Assembly (NCBI GenBank): GCA_016200085.1
Contig: JACQFL010000018.1
Location: 1-48,005, forward strand
Direction: 5' to 3'
Length of the DNA stretch: 48,005 bases
Source: Candidatus Rokuibacteriota bacterium
GTDB taxonomy: Bacteria > Methylomirabilota > Methylomirabilia > Rokubacteriales > CSP1-6
The notes beneath the pieces were generated by a model. That model saw only the letters and a list, made by a program, of their open reading frames with translations, had not been told where the DNA came from and searched no databases. How positions within the stretch are numbered: position 1 is the first letter of the stretch; each line of letters opens with the position of its first letter. Positions 17,759 through 27,378 of this stretch are shown piece after piece. The position numbers and the translations under genes were made by a program.

Positions 17759-18048
17759 GCCGCGAGCCGCGCGAGGTCATCCTCCGCCCGCTGATGACGG
17801 AGAAGAGCATGCAGCAGAAGGACGACCTCAACATGGTCACCTTCCGCGTGCGTCCCGACGCCAACAAGGTCGAGATCCGGGTGGCCGTGGAGACGGTCTT
17901 CAACGTGAAGGTCACTTCCGTCCGGACCGCGTCGTTCGAGGGCAAGCTCAAGCGGATGGGGCGGCACCAGGGCCGCCGCGCCGACTGGAAGAAGGCCATC
18001 GTGAAGCTCGCGCCCGGTCACAAGATCGAGCTGGTCGAGGGGGCGTAA
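17755..18048 (+). CDS. rplW: 50S ribosomal protein L23
   Basis: A 97-residue L23: EVILRPLMTEKSMQQKDDLN, TFRVRPDANKVEIRVAVETVFNVKV in two segments, and the basic loop KRMGRHQGRRADWKKAIV. L23 sits at the tunnel exit and is the dock for trigger factor and SRP. ATG overlaps the rplD stop, indicating coupling; rplB follows after 6 bases. Confidence 0.96.
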   Translation: MSREPREVILRPLMTEKSMQQKDDLNMVTFRVRPDANKVEIRVAVETVFNVKVTSVRTASFEGKLKRMGRHQGRRADWKKAIVKLAPGHKIELVEGA

Positions 18049-18054
18049 GAGGCC

Positions 18055-18879
18055 ATGGGCATCCGTCTCGTCAAGCCGACGTCCCCCTCGCTGCGCTATC
18101 TCACGTACGTCACGTACGACGGGATCACCAGGAAGGAGCCGGAGAAGAGCCTGCTCCAGCCCAAGCGCCGCACCAACGGCCGCAACGTCTACGGGCGCAT
18201 CACCGTGCGCCACCGGGGCGGCGGGGCCAAGCGCATGCTGCGCCAGGTGGACTTCAAGCGGGACAAGCACGGCATTCCCGCGCGGGTGGCCGCCATCGAG
18301 TACGATCCGAACCGCTCCGCCCGGCTGGCCCTGCTGGTCTACAAGGACGGCGAAAAGCGCTACATCATCGCGCCGCACGGGCTCAAGGCCGGGGACGTGG
18401 TGATGTCGGGGCCCCAGGCCGACATCCTGCCCGGCAACGCGCTGCCCCTCCGGAACATCCCGGTGGGCACGCTCGTGCACAACCTCGAGTTGCAGCCCGG
18501 GCGCGGCGCCCAGCTCTGCCGCAGCGCCGGCGCCCAGGCCCAGCTGCTGGCCAAGGAGGGTGACCGCGCCACCCTCAAGATGCCGTCGGGCGAGGTGCGG
18601 CTGGTGGCCGTGGCCTGCATGGCCACGGTCGGCCAGGTCGGCAACCTGGACCACGAGAACGTCTCGATCGGCAAGGCCGGCCGCGTGCGCTGGAAGGGCT
18701 TCCGGCCGACCGTGCGCGGCACGGTCATGAACCCGGTCGATCACCCGATGGGGGGCGGCGAGGGCAAGGGCAAGGGCAACCACCCCATGACCCCGTGGGG
18801 CAAGCCCACCAAGGGCTACAAGACCCGGCGCGGCGCGCGGCCCTCGGACCGCGACATCGTCACGCGACGGAAGAAGTAA
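18055..18879 (+). CDS. rplB: 50S ribosomal protein L2
   Basis: A 274-residue L2 of normal size. Conserved segments: [58 protein letters not shown] with the histidine important for peptidyl transfer, and [11 protein letters not shown]2 bridges the subunits. ATG start after AAGAGGCC. rpsS follows after 9 bases with GGAG. Confidence 0.98.
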   Translation: MGIRLVKPTSPSLRYLTYVTYDGITRKEPEKSLLQPKRRTNGRNVYGRITVRHRGGGAKRMLRQVDFKRDKHGIPARVAAIEYDPNRSARLALLVYKDGEKRYIIAPHGLKAGDVVMSGPQADILPGNALPLRNIPVGTLVHNLELQPGRGAQLCRSAGAQAQLLAKEGDRATLKMPSGEVRLVAVACMATVGQVGNLDHENVSIGKAGRVRWKGFRPTVRGTVMNPVDHPMGGGEGKGKGNHPMTPWGKPTKGYKTRRGARPSDRDIVTRRKK

Positions 18880-18888
18880 GGAGCCGCG

Positions 18889-19182
18889 ATGGGACGCTCG
18901 CTGAAGAAAGGGCCGTACATCGAGGAGCGGCTCCTCGGGCGCATCGAGGAGCTGAACCGCACGCGCCAGAAGAAGGTGCTCAAGACCTGGTCGCGGCGCT
19001 CCACGATCCCGCCGGAGTTCGTCGGCCACACCCTGGCCGTGCACAACGGCAAGAAGTTCATCCCCGTGTACGTCACCGAGAACATGGTCGGGCACCGGCT
19101 CGGCGAGTTCGCGCTCACCCGCACCTTCAAGGCGCACGGGCAGGCCGAGAAGTCCGCCGCCACCCCCACCGGCAAGTCGTGA
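18889..19182 (+). CDS. rpsS: 30S ribosomal protein S19
   Basis: A 97-residue S19: [56 protein letters not shown] and an Ala/Pro/Lys tail. S19 lies in the 30S head, near the A-site tRNA, with S13. ATG follows AAGGAG closely. rplV begins 4 bases after its stop. Confidence 0.98.
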   Translation: MGRSLKKGPYIEERLLGRIEELNRTRQKKVLKTWSRRSTIPPEFVGHTLAVHNGKKFIPVYVTENMVGHRLGEFALTRTFKAHGQAEKSAATPTGKS

Positions 19183-19186
19183 GCGC

Positions 19187-19690
19187 ATGAAGACCTACGC
19201 GCGCGCGCGGTTCATCCGGGTCTCGTCGCGGAAGGCGCAGCTCGTGCTCGAGCAGATCCGCGGCAGGTCCGTGGGCGACGCCCTGGCCACCCTGGCCTAC
19301 ACCCCGCGGGCGGCCGCGCGCCTGGTCGAGAAGGTGCTGCGCTCGGCGGTGGCCAACGCGGAGCACAACCACCAGGTGCGCAACCTCGACGACCTGCGCG
19401 TCATGCACGCCACCGCGGACGGCGGGCCGTCGCTCAAGCGGGTGTCGCCGCGCGCGATGGGGCGGGCCTTCTTCATCCGCCACCGCACCAGCCACCTCAC
19501 CATCGGCGTGACCGACGAGCTCAACGGAGCCGGGCGCGCGGTGGCGCCGCCGCCGGCGCGCCGTCGCGGCGGCCGCCCGGCGGCGGGCGCGCCCGTGACG
19601 CCGGCTCCGGCCGCCGGGACGTCGCAGACCGACAAGCCCGCGCGGACGCCGCGCGCCCGCGCGGTGCGGAAGCCGAAGGAGAAGGCATAG
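19187..19690 (+). CDS. rplV: 50S ribosomal protein L22 with long C-terminal tail
   Basis: A 167-residue L22, about 55 longer than usual. The core (1 to about 110) has ARARFIRVSSRKAQLVLEQI, NAEHNHQ and the tunnel hairpin ending in FFIRHRTSHLTIGV. Residues from about 112 on are a low-complexity Ala/Pro/Arg/Gly tail with no match to the family core. L22 lines the exit tunnel. The tail is in frame and in the local codon style, so it is likely genuine; similar tails occur on S13, L17 and (N-terminal) L5 here. Confidence 0.95.
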   Translation: MKTYARARFIRVSSRKAQLVLEQIRGRSVGDALATLAYTPRAAARLVEKVLRSAVANAEHNHQVRNLDDLRVMHATADGGPSLKRVSPRAMGRAFFIRHRTSHLTIGVTDELNGAGRAVAPPPARRRGGRPAAGAPVTPAPAAGTSQTDKPARTPRARAVRKPKEKA

Positions 19691-19693
19691 ACC

Positions 19694-20338
19694 ATGGGCC
19701 AGAAAACGCACCCCATCGGCTTCCGGCTGGGCGTCACCCGCACGTGGAGCTCGCGCTGGTTCGCCACCAAGAACTACGCGAGCCTGCTCCACGAGGACGT
19801 GAAGATCCGCCGCTATATCAAGGATCAGCTGTACCACGCGGGCATCTCGCGCATCGACATCGAGCGCTCGGCGAATCGCGCGCGCATCACGGTGGCCACG
19901 GCGCGCCCGGGGATCATCATCGGACGCAAGGGCGCCGAGGTGGAGCGGCTCAAGAACGAGCTGCAGCAGCGGACGCAGAAGGAGATCTACCTCAACATCG
20001 AGGAGGTCATCCACCCCGAGCTCGACGCCCAGCTGGTGTCGGAGAACGTGGCCCTGCAGCTGCAGAAGCGCGTGGCCTTCCGCCGCGCCATGAAGAAGGC
20101 GGTGACCTCCGCGCTGCGCCTCGGGGCCGACGGCATCCGCATCGCGTGCGCGGGCCGGCTGGGGGGCGGCGAGATCGCGCGGCGCGAGTGGTACCGCGAC
20201 GGGCGGGTGCCGCTCCACACCCTGCGCGCCGACATCGACTTCGGGCAGGCCACCGCCCACACGACGTACGGGACCATCGGCGTGAAGGTCTGGATCTTCA
20301 AGGGCGAAGTGCTGGCCAAGGCGCCCGTGGACGCGTAG
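19694..20338 (+). CDS. rpsC: 30S ribosomal protein S3
   Basis: A 214-residue S3. It begins [20 protein letters not shown], followed by the KH domain motif [18 protein letters not shown] and the C-terminal domain with [20 protein letters not shown] and [19 protein letters not shown]3 forms the mRNA entry site with S4 and S5. ATG, 3 bases after rplV. rplP starts 12 bases downstream. Confidence 0.98.
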   Translation: MGQKTHPIGFRLGVTRTWSSRWFATKNYASLLHEDVKIRRYIKDQLYHAGISRIDIERSANRARITVATARPGIIIGRKGAEVERLKNELQQRTQKEIYLNIEEVIHPELDAQLVSENVALQLQKRVAFRRAMKKAVTSALRLGADGIRIACAGRLGGGEIARREWYRDGRVPLHTLRADIDFGQATAHTTYGTIGVKVWIFKGEVLAKAPVDA

Positions 20339-20350
20339 GGACGACCGTCC

Positions 20351-20767
20351 ATGCTGATGCCCAAGCGCGTGAAGTACCGCAAGGCCCAGCGCGGCCGCAT
20401 GAAGGGCAAGGCCCAGCGCGGCTCGGCGCTGTCGTTCGGAGAGTTCGGGCTCAAGGCGCTCGAGCCGGGCTGGGTCACCAACCGCCAGATCGAGGCCGCG
20501 CGGGTGGCGCTCACCCGCAGCCTCAAGCGCGGCGGCAAGGTGTGGATCCGGATCTTCCCGGACAAGCCGGTGACCAAGAAGCCCGCGGAGACGCGGATGG
20601 GCAAGGGCAAGGGCAACCCGGAGGAGTGGGTGGCCGTGGTCAAGCCCGGGCGCATCCTCTACGAGATGCAGGGCGTGGCCGAGGACGTGGCCAAGGAGGC
20701 CTTCCGCACCGCGGCCCAGAAGATCGGGATCGCGACGAAGTTCGTGACCCGGGTCCGGGCCCTCTAG
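20351..20767 (+). CDS. rplP: 50S ribosomal protein L16
   Basis: A 138-residue L16: [60 protein letters not shown] and [21 protein letters not shown]16 organises the A-site side of the 50S and is added late in assembly. Normal length. It is followed by a 103-base gap holding a hairpin repeat, unusual inside this operon, where rpmC normally follows closely. Confidence 0.98.
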   Translation: MLMPKRVKYRKAQRGRMKGKAQRGSALSFGEFGLKALEPGWVTNRQIEAARVALTRSLKRGGKVWIRIFPDKPVTKKPAETRMGKGKGNPEEWVAVVKPGRILYEMQGVAEDVAKEAFRTAAQKIGIATKFVTRVRAL

Positions 20768-20788
20768 GTGCGGGGGATCGAGGCGCGC

Positions 20789-20850
20789 CACGGCTCCGCC
20801 GGGGCGTGCCGAGCGGTGGGGGTCTGGGGGCCATGTCGGGGCCCCCAGTC
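20789..20850 (+). repeat. Dispersed hairpin repeat, family R2, copy between rplP and rpmC
   Basis: About 62 bases that match the reverse complement of the 77-bp tandem unit at 34011-34241 at most positions. The stem CTGGGGGCC (20824-20832) pairs with GGCCCCCAG (20840-20848) around a 7-base loop. In the tandem copies the same stem reads CCGGGGGCC/GGCCCCCGG, so one pair changed from C-G to T-A on both sides: a compensatory change supporting a real structure. It interrupts the otherwise tight spc/S10 gene string. Confidence 0.75.
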
Positions 20851-20870
20851 CAACTAGATAGGACGAGCGA

Positions 20871-21065
20871 ATGAAGCCCGGGAAGTGGCGTGACATGTCG
20901 GACGACGAGGTGCGGCAGAAGGTGCGCGAGCTGGGCGAGGAGATCTTCAACCTCCGCTTCCAGCTCTCGATGGGCGTGGCCAAGAACCCGTCGCGGGTCG
21001 CCCAGGCCCGCCGGGACCTCGCGCGGGCCAAGACGGTGCTGCGCGAGCGGACCGGGAGGGCCTGA
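20871..21065 (+). CDS. rpmC: 50S ribosomal protein L29
   Basis: A 64-residue L29, two long helices: WRDMSDDEVRQKVRELGEEI and FNLRFQLSMG, then [22 protein letters not shown]29 sits beside L23 at the tunnel exit. ATG preceded by GGACGAG. It is the first gene after the repeat-containing gap; rpsQ follows 3 bases after its stop. Confidence 0.95.
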   Translation: MKPGKWRDMSDDEVRQKVRELGEEIFNLRFQLSMGVAKNPSRVAQARRDLARAKTVLRERTGRA

Positions 21066-21068
21066 GGC

Positions 21069-21323
21069 ATGGCGACGGGCGAGCGCAAGACGCGGGAAGC
21101 GGTGGTGGTGAGCGACGGGATGCAGAAGACGCGCGTGGTGCAGATCGAGCGGGTGTATCGGCACCCGCGCTACCAGCGCGTCATCCGCGAGTCCAAGAAG
21201 CTCAAGGCCCACGACGAGGCGAACGAGAGCCGGACCGGCGACCGCGTGCTCATCGAGGAGTGCCGGCCGATGTCCAAGGAGAAGCGCTGGCGGATCCGCA
21301 AGGTTCTCGGCCGCGTGTCCTGA
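21069..21323 (+). CDS. rpsQ: 30S ribosomal protein S17
   Basis: An 84-residue S17: REAVVVSDGMQKTRVVQIER, HPRYQRVIRESKKLKAHDE, GDRVLIEECRPMSKEKRWRI. It is an OB-fold protein binding helix 11 of 16S rRNA during early 30S assembly. Length and motifs are standard. ATG start; rplN starts 3 bases after. Confidence 0.97.
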   Translation: MATGERKTREAVVVSDGMQKTRVVQIERVYRHPRYQRVIRESKKLKAHDEANESRTGDRVLIEECRPMSKEKRWRIRKVLGRVS

Positions 21324-21326
21324 GCG

Positions 21327-21695
21327 ATGATCCAGCCACGCTCGATGCTCGAGGTCGCCGACAACTCCGGTGCCAAGAAGGTCCAGTGCATCCGGGTCAT
21401 GGGCGGCGCCAACAAGCGCTACGCCTCCCTGGGTGACACCGTGATCGTGGCCGTCAAGGAGGCCACGCCCGACGGGACCGTCAAGAAGGGCGAGGTCGCC
21501 CGCGCGGTGGTGGTGCGCACGGTGAAGGAGGTCCGCCGCAAGGACGGCTCCTACATCCGCTTCGACCGCAACGCGGTGGTGCTGATCCGGGACGACGAGA
21601 ACCCCGTGGGCACGCGCATCTTCGGCCCCGTCGCCCGCGAGCTGCGCGAGCGGCAGTACACGAAAATCATCTCGCTCGCGCCCGAGGTCATCTGA
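21327..21695 (+). CDS. rplN: 50S ribosomal protein L14
   Basis: A 122-residue L14, standard length: [75 protein letters not shown]14 contacts L19 and the RsfS silencing factor. ATG start. Its TGA shares a base with the rplX ATG, so the pair is coupled. Confidence 0.98.
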   Translation: MIQPRSMLEVADNSGAKKVQCIRVMGGANKRYASLGDTVIVAVKEATPDGTVKKGEVARAVVVRTVKEVRRKDGSYIRFDRNAVVLIRDDENPVGTRIFGPVARELRERQYTKIISLAPEVI

Positions 21696-22021
21696 TGGCG
21701 GACGTCCACGTGCGGAAGGGCGACACGGTGGCGGTCATCGCGGGGCGCGAGCGCGGCAAGCGCGGCAAGGTCCTGGCAGTGCTCCGCGACAAGGGGCGCG
21801 TGCTCGTCGAGCGCGTCAACATGATCAAGCGCCACCAGCGGCCGACGCAGAGGGCGCGGCAGGGCGGCATCATCGAGCGCGAGGGCGCGATGCACCTCAG
21901 CAACGTGCTGCTCGTGTGCGGCCGCTGTGACCGCCCGGCGCGCACGGGCGTGAAGATCCTGGCCGACGGCCGCAAGATGCGCGTGTGCAAGCGCTGCGGC
22001 GAGTCGATCGACAAGGAATAG
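21695..22021 (+). CDS. rplX: 50S ribosomal protein L24, zinc-ribbon form
   Basis: A 108-residue L24. The KOW motif [19 protein letters not shown] (9-27) and [20 protein letters not shown] identify it. Two CxxC pairs, C75/C78 and C98/C101, give a zinc-ribbon-like end found in some bacterial L24s and lacking in E. coli. L24 initiates 50S assembly. It overlaps the rplN stop by one base. Confidence 0.97.
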   Translation: MADVHVRKGDTVAVIAGRERGKRGKVLAVLRDKGRVLVERVNMIKRHQRPTQRARQGGIIEREGAMHLSNVLLVCGRCDRPARTGVKILADGRKMRVCKRCGESIDKE

Positions 22022-22026
22022 GGACG

Positions 22027-22710
22027 ATGGCAAAGGCACCGGCGTCCACGGCGGCGCAGAGGTCCGGCGGGGCGAAGCCACAGCCCCAGGGCAAGGCCCA
22101 GCCCAGGAAGGGCGGCGCGGCCCCGGCGGCGCCCGAGGTCAAGACGCGGCCGAAGGGCACCGGGCAGGTCCCGCCGCGCCTGCGCGACCGCTTCCGCGGC
22201 ACCGTCATCCCCGCGATGATGAAGGAGCACAGCTACACCAACCCGTGGCAGGTGCCGCGCGTGGACAAGGTCGTGCTCAACATGGGCGTGGGCGAGGGCC
22301 GCGAGAACGCCAAGGTCCTCGACTTCGCCACCGCCGATCTGCAGTCGATCACCGGGCAGAAGCCCATCATCACCCGGGCCAAGAAGTCCATCGCGAACTT
22401 CAAGCTCCGCGAGGGCGTGCCCATCGGCGCCAAGGTCACGCTGCGCGGTCCGCGGATGTACGAGTTCCTCGACCGGCTGATCAACGTGGCCCTGCCGCGG
22501 GTGCGCGACTTCAAGGGCGTGGGCCCGAAGGGCTTCGACGGACGCGGCAACTACGCCCTCGGCCTGCGCGAGCAGCTCATCTTCCCGGAGATCGTGTACG
22601 ACAAGATCGACAAGGTCCGCGGGATGGACGTCAACATCGTGACCACGGCGCGGACCGACGACGAGGCCCGGAGCCTCCTCATGCACCTCGGCATGCCGTT
22701 CAGGGAGTAA
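22027..22710 (+). CDS. rplE: 50S ribosomal protein L5 with N-terminal extension
   Basis: A 227-residue protein whose L5 core starts near residue 50 ([19 protein letters not shown]) and continues with [36 protein letters not shown] and [11 protein letters not shown]. Residues 1-49 are an Ala/Pro/Lys/Gly-rich extension absent from usual L5 (about 180 residues). The ATG at 22027 follows the rplX stop by 5 bases, and no start nearer the core is better supported, so the extension is probably translated. L5 binds 5S rRNA. Confidence 0.95.
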   Translation: MAKAPASTAAQRSGGAKPQPQGKAQPRKGGAAPAAPEVKTRPKGTGQVPPRLRDRFRGTVIPAMMKEHSYTNPWQVPRVDKVVLNMGVGEGRENAKVLDFATADLQSITGQKPIITRAKKSIANFKLREGVPIGAKVTLRGPRMYEFLDRLINVALPRVRDFKGVGPKGFDGRGNYALGLREQLIFPEIVYDKIDKVRGMDVNIVTTARTDDEARSLLMHLGMPFRE

Positions 22711-22715
22711 CGCGT

Positions 22716-22901
22716 ATGGCCAAGACGTCGCTCATCATGAAGCAGCAGCGCGCGCCGAAGTTCAAGGTGCGCGCCTACACGCGGTGCAAGCTGTGCGGCC
22801 GGCCCCGGGGCTACCTCCGGAAGTTCCAGCTCTGCCGGCTGTGCTTCCGCGAGCTCGCGCTCAAGGGCGAGGTGCCCGGCGTGGTCAAGGCGAGCTGGTA
22901 G
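22716..22901 (+). CDS. rpsN: 30S ribosomal protein S14 type Z
   Basis: A 61-residue, short zinc-binding S14 (type Z). It has C24/C27 in [19 protein letters not shown] and C40/C43 in LCRLCFREL, with the usual C-terminus [11 protein letters not shown]. It sits in the 30S head. The gene is too short for long-ORF detection but lies exactly between rplE and rpsH, its normal place in the spc operon; ATG 6 bases after rplE. Confidence 0.96.
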   Translation: MAKTSLIMKQQRAPKFKVRAYTRCKLCGRPRGYLRKFQLCRLCFRELALKGEVPGVVKASW

Positions 22902-22903
22902 CC

Positions 22904-23299
22904 ATGCGCAGCGATCCCGTCGCCGACATGCTGACGCGCGTGCGGAACGCGAGCCGGGCCGAGCACGAGAAGTGCGACATCCCCTCCTCGGGGCTCAAGG
23001 TCCGCATCGCCGAGCTGCTCAAGAGCGAGGGCTTCATCAAGAACTTCCGCGTCCTCGAGGACAGCAAGCAGAACACCCTGCGCGTGTACCTCAAATACGG
23101 CGCCGGCAACGAGAAGATGATCTCGGGCCTGGTGCGCGTGTCCACGCCGGGGCGCCGGGTCTACGTGGGCCACGCGAACCTGCCCTCCATCCTGGGCGGC
23201 ATGGGCGTGGCGCTGCTGTCGACGTCGCGCGGGGTGGTGACGGACCGCGAGGCGCGCAAGCAGAAGATCGGCGGGGAAGTCCTCGCCTACGTGTGGTGA
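22904..23299 (+). CDS. rpsH: 30S ribosomal protein S8
   Basis: A 131-residue S8: DPVADMLTRVRNASRAEHEK, VRIAELLKSEGFIKNFRVLE, and the C-terminal GMGVALLSTSRGVVTDREAR. S8 binds the centre of 16S rRNA and in E. coli represses the spc operon by binding the rplE region of the mRNA. ATG 22904 gives the canonical N-terminus, 2 bases after rpsN; the open frame runs further upstream but that part is not S8. Confidence 0.97.
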   Translation: MRSDPVADMLTRVRNASRAEHEKCDIPSSGLKVRIAELLKSEGFIKNFRVLEDSKQNTLRVYLKYGAGNEKMISGLVRVSTPGRRVYVGHANLPSILGGMGVALLSTSRGVVTDREARKQKIGGEVLAYVW

Positions 23300-23308
23300 G
23301 GGACTGAC

Positions 23309-23851
23309 ATGTCACGCATCGGCAGGAAGCCCATCCCCATCCCCCAGGGCGTCAAGGTCCAGGTGGACGGCCGCCAGGTGCGGGCCGAGGGGCCCAAGGG
23401 CAAGCTCGCCCAGCCCATCCCGGAGGCGCTCCAGGCGGCGCTGGACAACAATACCCTCGTCATCTCGCGGGCGTCGGACGAGCGGCAGATCCGGGCGCTG
23501 CACGGGCTGACCCGCTCGCTCATGGCGAACATGGTCAACGGAGTCAAGGACGGCTTCGAGCGCAAGCTCGACATCGTGGGCATCGGGTACCGGGCCCAGA
23601 TGCAGGGCAAGGCCATCCAGCTCGCCCTGGGCTACTCGCACCCGGTGATCTTCCCGCTGCCCGAGGGCATCACGGCGGAGATCGAGCGCCAGGTGGCCAT
23701 CACCCTGCGCGGGCCCGACAAGGCCCTGCTCGGCCAGACCGCCGCGAAGCTCCGCTCGCTGCGCAAGCCCGATCCCTACAAGGGCAAGGGCATCAAGTAC
23801 GCCGGTGAGGTCGTCCGGCGCAAGGTCGGCAAGAAGGCGGGCGCGAAATGA
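23309..23851 (+). CDS. rplF: 50S ribosomal protein L6
   Basis: A 180-residue L6: [40 protein letters not shown], and the C-terminal signature [21 protein letters not shown]6 lies near the sarcin-ricin loop, at the base of the L7/L12 stalk. Standard length. ATG start; the stop overlaps the rplR ATG by 4 bases (ATGA). Confidence 0.98.
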   Translation: MSRIGRKPIPIPQGVKVQVDGRQVRAEGPKGKLAQPIPEALQAALDNNTLVISRASDERQIRALHGLTRSLMANMVNGVKDGFERKLDIVGIGYRAQMQGKAIQLALGYSHPVIFPLPEGITAEIERQVAITLRGPDKALLGQTAAKLRSLRKPDPYKGKGIKYAGEVVRRKVGKKAGAK

Positions 23852-24213
23852 TCACGAAGAACCGGAGAGGGCCGCGCGACGTCCGGCACGAGCGGTTGCG
23901 CCGGCGCCTGCGGGGGTCCGCGGAGCGGCCGCGCGTGGCCGTCTTCCGCAGCCTCAACCACATCGCCGCCCAGCTCGTCGACGACGACAGCGGCCGCACG
24001 CTGGCGGCGGCGGACAGCCGGAGCGCCGAGTTCCGCGCGCAGTACCGGACGGGCGGCAACGTCGTCGCGGCCAAGGCGGTGGGCGAGCTGCTCGCCCAGC
24101 GCGCCAAGGCGGCGGGGATCTCGCGCGTGGTCTTCGACCGCGGCGGCTACATGTACCACGGGCGGGTGAAGGCCCTGGCGGACGCCGCCCGGGCCGGCGG
24201 GCTCGTCTTCTAA
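23848..24213 (+). CDS. rplR: 50S ribosomal protein L18
   Basis: A 121-residue L18: [60 protein letters not shown] and [21 protein letters not shown]18 carries 5S rRNA into the 50S together with L5. Its start overlaps rplF, and rpsE follows after 22 bases. Confidence 0.97.
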   Translation: MITKNRRGPRDVRHERLRRRLRGSAERPRVAVFRSLNHIAAQLVDDDSGRTLAAADSRSAEFRAQYRTGGNVVAAKAVGELLAQRAKAAGISRVVFDRGGYMYHGRVKALADAARAGGLVF

Positions 24214-24235
24214 CCAGAACAGCGGGGACAACCGA

Positions 24236-24772
24236 GTGGCGGAAACCAGGATCGATCCCAGCGTGCTCGAGTTGAACGATCGCGTGGTCACCATCAACCG
24301 CGTGGCCAAGGTGGTCAAGGGCGGCCGGCGGTTCTCCTTCACGGCCCTGGTCGTCGTCGGCGACGGCCGCGGGCACGTGGGCGTGGGGCTCGGCAAGGCC
24401 CACGAGGTCCCGGAGGCGATCCGCAAGGGCGTCGAGCACGCCAAGAAGGACCTGATCTTCGTGCCGCTGCGCGACACGACCATCCCCTGCGAGATCACGG
24501 GCCACTTCGGCGCCGGCCGGGTGTTCCTCAAGCCCGCCGTGCCGGGCACAGGGGTCATCGCGGGCGGCGCGGTGCGGCCGGTGCTGGAGGCGGTGGGGGT
24601 GCAGGACATCCTCACCAAGACGCTCGGGTCGAACAACCCGCACAACGTCCTGAAGGCGACGATGGACGCGCTCCGGCGCATCCGCCGCCTGCAAGACCTG
24701 CATGCGGCGCGCAAGCGCGGCACCGATGGAGCCGGCCAGGAGGAGACCGCGGGTGGCAGACAGGAAGCTTAA
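24236..24772 (+). CDS. rpsE: 30S ribosomal protein S5
   Basis: A 178-residue S5 with a GTG start. The double-stranded-RNA-binding-like N-terminal domain has [20 protein letters not shown] and [20 protein letters not shown]. The C-terminal domain has [20 protein letters not shown] and [14 protein letters not shown]5 works at the mRNA entry channel and in decoding fidelity. Its last 20 bases overlap the rpmD start. Confidence 0.97.
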   Translation: MAETRIDPSVLELNDRVVTINRVAKVVKGGRRFSFTALVVVGDGRGHVGVGLGKAHEVPEAIRKGVEHAKKDLIFVPLRDTTIPCEITGHFGAGRVFLKPAVPGTGVIAGGAVRPVLEAVGVQDILTKTLGSNNPHNVLKATMDALRRIRRLQDLHAARKRGTDGAGQEETAGGRQEA

Positions 24773-24941
24773 GGTCACGCTGACGAAGAGCCTCATCGGG
24801 CTTAGCCCCAGGCAGGAGGCGACCGTCAAGGCGCTGGGGCTGCGCCGGATGAACCAGTCCGCCCTCCACGACGACACGGCCACGATCCGCGGGATGATCG
24901 CCAAGGTCCCGCACATGCTGCGGGTGAGCCATGAAGCTTGA
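24753..24941 (+). CDS. rpmD: 50S ribosomal protein L30
   Basis: A 62-residue L30: [30 protein letters not shown] and the C-terminal [14 protein letters not shown]. The GTG at 24753 is taken as start because AGGAGGAG lies just upstream and the product then has the normal L30 N-terminus; an upstream in-frame ATG would lie deep inside rpsE. It overlaps rpsE by 20 bases and rplO by 11, an unusually dense arrangement. Confidence 0.93.
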   Translation: MADRKLKVTLTKSLIGLSPRQEATVKALGLRRMNQSALHDDTATIRGMIAKVPHMLRVSHEA

Positions 24942-25398
24942 CGAGCTGCGCCCCGCGCCGGGCGCGAAGAAGCGGCGCAAGCGGGTGGGCCGGGGGCCCG
25001 GCTCCGGTCACGGCAAGACGGCCACGAAGGGTCACAAGGGCCAGGGGGCGCGCTCGGGTGGCCTCAAGGCCGCCGGCTTCGAGGGCGGCCAGATGCCCCT
25101 CTACCGGCGCCTGCCCAAGCGCGGCTTCCTGCCCCACGGCGGCCGGACCGAGTACGCGGTGGTCAACCTCAAATCCCTCGGCGCCTTCGCCGACGGCGCC
25201 GTGATCGACCCCGACGCCCTCGTCAAGGCCCGCCTGGTCAAGAACGGTCGCCGCCACCACGTCAAGGTGCTCGGCGCCGGCGAGGTGGCCCACGCCCTCG
25301 TGCTCAAGGCGCACGCGGTGAGCGAGTCCGCCCGGGCCAAGATCGAGGCCAAGGGCGGGCGCGTCGAGCTGCTCGGACAGCGGGAAGCGGCTTCGTGA
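24931..25398 (+). CDS. rplO: 50S ribosomal protein L15
   Basis: A 155-residue L15: [40 protein letters not shown] and [17 protein letters not shown]. The Gly/Lys/Arg-rich N-terminal tail threads into 23S rRNA. Normal length. It overlaps rpmD by 11 bases and secY by 4 (GTGA). Confidence 0.97.
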   Translation: MKLDELRPAPGAKKRRKRVGRGPGSGHGKTATKGHKGQGARSGGLKAAGFEGGQMPLYRRLPKRGFLPHGGRTEYAVVNLKSLGAFADGAVIDPDALVKARLVKNGRRHHVKVLGAGEVAHALVLKAHAVSESARAKIEAKGGRVELLGQREAAS

Positions 25399-26723
25399 TC
25401 GAGAGTCTGCAAAGCTTCCAGAACATCTTCCGGATCCCGGAGCTCAAGCGCCGCGTGCTGGTCACGTCGGGCCTGCTCATCGCCTACCGCGTCGGCGCCC
25501 ACGTGCCGACGCCCGGCGTGGACGGCCACGCCCTCGCCCAGTTCTTCGACCAGATGCAGAACACCCTGCTGGGCATGGTCGACCTGTTCTCCGGGGGCAA
25601 CCTGCGCCGGCTGTCGATCTTCGCGCTCGGGATCATGCCCTACATCTCCGCGTCGATTATTTTGCAATTGCTGACCGTCGTCATCCCGACGCTGGAGCGG
25701 CTGGCCAAGGAAGGCGAGGCGGGGCGGAAGAAGATCACCCAATACACCCGCTACGGCACCATCGTGCTCTCGTGCGTGCAGGCCCTCGGCATCGCCATCG
25801 GGCTGGAGGGCATGCGGAGCCCGAGCGGGGTCTCGCTGGTGCCGGTACCCGGCTGGGGCTTCCGGCTGCTCACGATGATCACGCTGACCGCGGGCACCGC
25901 GCTGATCATGTGGCTGGGCGAGCAGATCTCGGAGAAGGGCATCGGCAACGGCATCTCGCTCATCATCCTCGCCGGCATCGTGGTGCGCCTGCCCTCGGCG
26001 CTGGTCGCCTCCTACACCCTGATCACCACCGGCGAGCTCACGCTCTTCGTCTTCCTCGGCATCGTCGCGCTCATGCTCGCCGTCACCGCGGCGGTCGTGC
26101 TCATGCAGGAGGGGCAGCGGAAGATCCCCGTGCAGTACGCGCGCCGGGTGGTCGGCCGGCGGATGACCTGGGGGCAGTCGACCCACATCCCCCTGCGCAT
26201 CAACACCGCCGGCGTGATCCCGGTGATCTTCGCCTCCTCGCTGATCTTGTTCCCGGCCACCCTGACCCGCTTCCTCCCGCACCCGTGGATGCAGGCCATC
26301 GCCGACGCCCTGTCCCCCGGACGGTTCAGCTACACCGTGCTGTACATGAGCCTGATCGTGTTCTTCGCGTACTTCTACACCGCCATCGTCTTCAACCCGA
26401 TCGACCTGGCCGACAACATGAAGAAGTACGGCGGCTTCATCCCCGGCGTGCGGCCCGGCAAGAAGACGGCGGAGTACATCGACCACACCCTGACCCGGAT
26501 CACGCTGCCCGGCGCCCTGTTCCTCGCCCTCATCTCGGTGCTGCCGGACTTCCTCATCCGCTGGTTCAACGTGCCGTTCTACTTCGGCGGCACCAGCCTC
26601 CTGATCGTGGTCGGGGTGGCGCTGGACACCGTGCGTCAGATGGAATCGCACCTCCTCATGCGCAACTACGAGGGTTTCCTCAAGCGCAAGAGCCGCTCCG
26701 GCGGCCTCGCGCGCAGGACGTGA
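25395..26723 (+). CDS. secY: Preprotein translocase subunit SecY
   Basis: A 442-residue SecY with ten predicted membrane helices. Landmarks are [20 protein letters not shown], the plug-region [57 protein letters not shown] and the cytosolic loop [20 protein letters not shown], where ribosome and SecA dock. It forms the pore with SecE (627). The GTG start overlaps the rplO stop. adk follows after 4 bases, the usual secY-adk-map-infA order. Confidence 0.98.
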   Translation: MIESLQSFQNIFRIPELKRRVLVTSGLLIAYRVGAHVPTPGVDGHALAQFFDQMQNTLLGMVDLFSGGNLRRLSIFALGIMPYISASIILQLLTVVIPTLERLAKEGEAGRKKITQYTRYGTIVLSCVQALGIAIGLEGMRSPSGVSLVPVPGWGFRLLTMITLTAGTALIMWLGEQISEKGIGNGISLIILAGIVVRLPSALVASYTLITTGELTLFVFLGIVALMLAVTAAVVLMQEGQRKIPVQYARRVVGRRMTWGQSTHIPLRINTAGVIPVIFASSLILFPATLTRFLPHPWMQAIADALSPGRFSYTVLYMSLIVFFAYFYTAIVFNPIDLADNMKKYGGFIPGVRPGKKTAEYIDHTLTRITLPGALFLALISVLPDFLIRWFNVPFYFGGTSLLIVVGVALDTVRQMESHLLMRNYEGFLKRKSRSGGLARRT

Positions 26724-26727
26724 CGGC

Positions 26728-27378
26728 GTGCGCCTGATCTTCCTCGGGCCTCCCGGCGCCGGCAAGGGCACCCAGGCGCGCGAGCTCGCGCTGGAGTGGG
26801 GCGTGCCGCAGATCGCCACCGGCGACATGCTGCGCGACGCGATGGCCGCCGGCACGCCCCTCGGCGCCGAGGCCAAGAGCTACTACGATCGCGGCGCGCT
26901 CGTCCCCGACGAGGTGATCGTGCGGCTCATCCGGGAGCGGCTGCGCGCCCCCGACGCCGGGCGGGGCTTCATCCTCGACGGGTTCCCGCGCACGCTCCCC
27001 CAGGCCGAGGCGCTGGACCGGCTGCTCGCGGAGCTGGGCCAGTCGCTCGACCGCGTGGTCTACTTCGGGGTGGCCGAGTCGGAGCTGGTGCGCCGGCTCA
27101 CCGGCCGCCGGGTGTGCCGGTCGTGCGGGCGCACCTTCCACGTGGTGTCGGCGCCGCCCGCGCGCGACGGGGCCTGCGACAGGTGCGGCGGCGCGCTCTA
27201 TCAGCGCGTCGACGACGGCGAGGACACCGTGCGCAACCGCCTGCGCGTCTACGAGAGCCAGACGGCGCCGCTGCTCGCGTTCTACGAGGGCCGCGGCCTC
27301 CTCGCCCGCGTGGCGGGCGACGGGCCGATCGACGGCGTGCGCGCCGACGCCCGGAAGGCCGCCGGAGGCCCACGGTGA
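26728..27378 (+). CDS. adk: Adenylate kinase with zinc lid
   Basis: A 216-residue long-form adenylate kinase (AMP + ATP to 2 ADP). P-loop GPPGAGKGTQ (7-16), AMP-site TGDMLRDA (31-38) and FILDGFPRT (81-89). The lid carries four cysteines, C130, C133, C150 and C153, the structural zinc type seen in many Gram-positive and thermophilic enzymes. GTG start. The stop overlaps the map GTG. Confidence 0.97.
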   Translation: MRLIFLGPPGAGKGTQARELALEWGVPQIATGDMLRDAMAAGTPLGAEAKSYYDRGALVPDEVIVRLIRERLRAPDAGRGFILDGFPRTLPQAEALDRLLAELGQSLDRVVYFGVAESELVRRLTGRRVCRSCGRTFHVVSAPPARDGACDRCGGALYQRVDDGEDTVRNRLRVYESQTAPLLAFYEGRGLLARVAGDGPIDGVRADARKAAGGPR

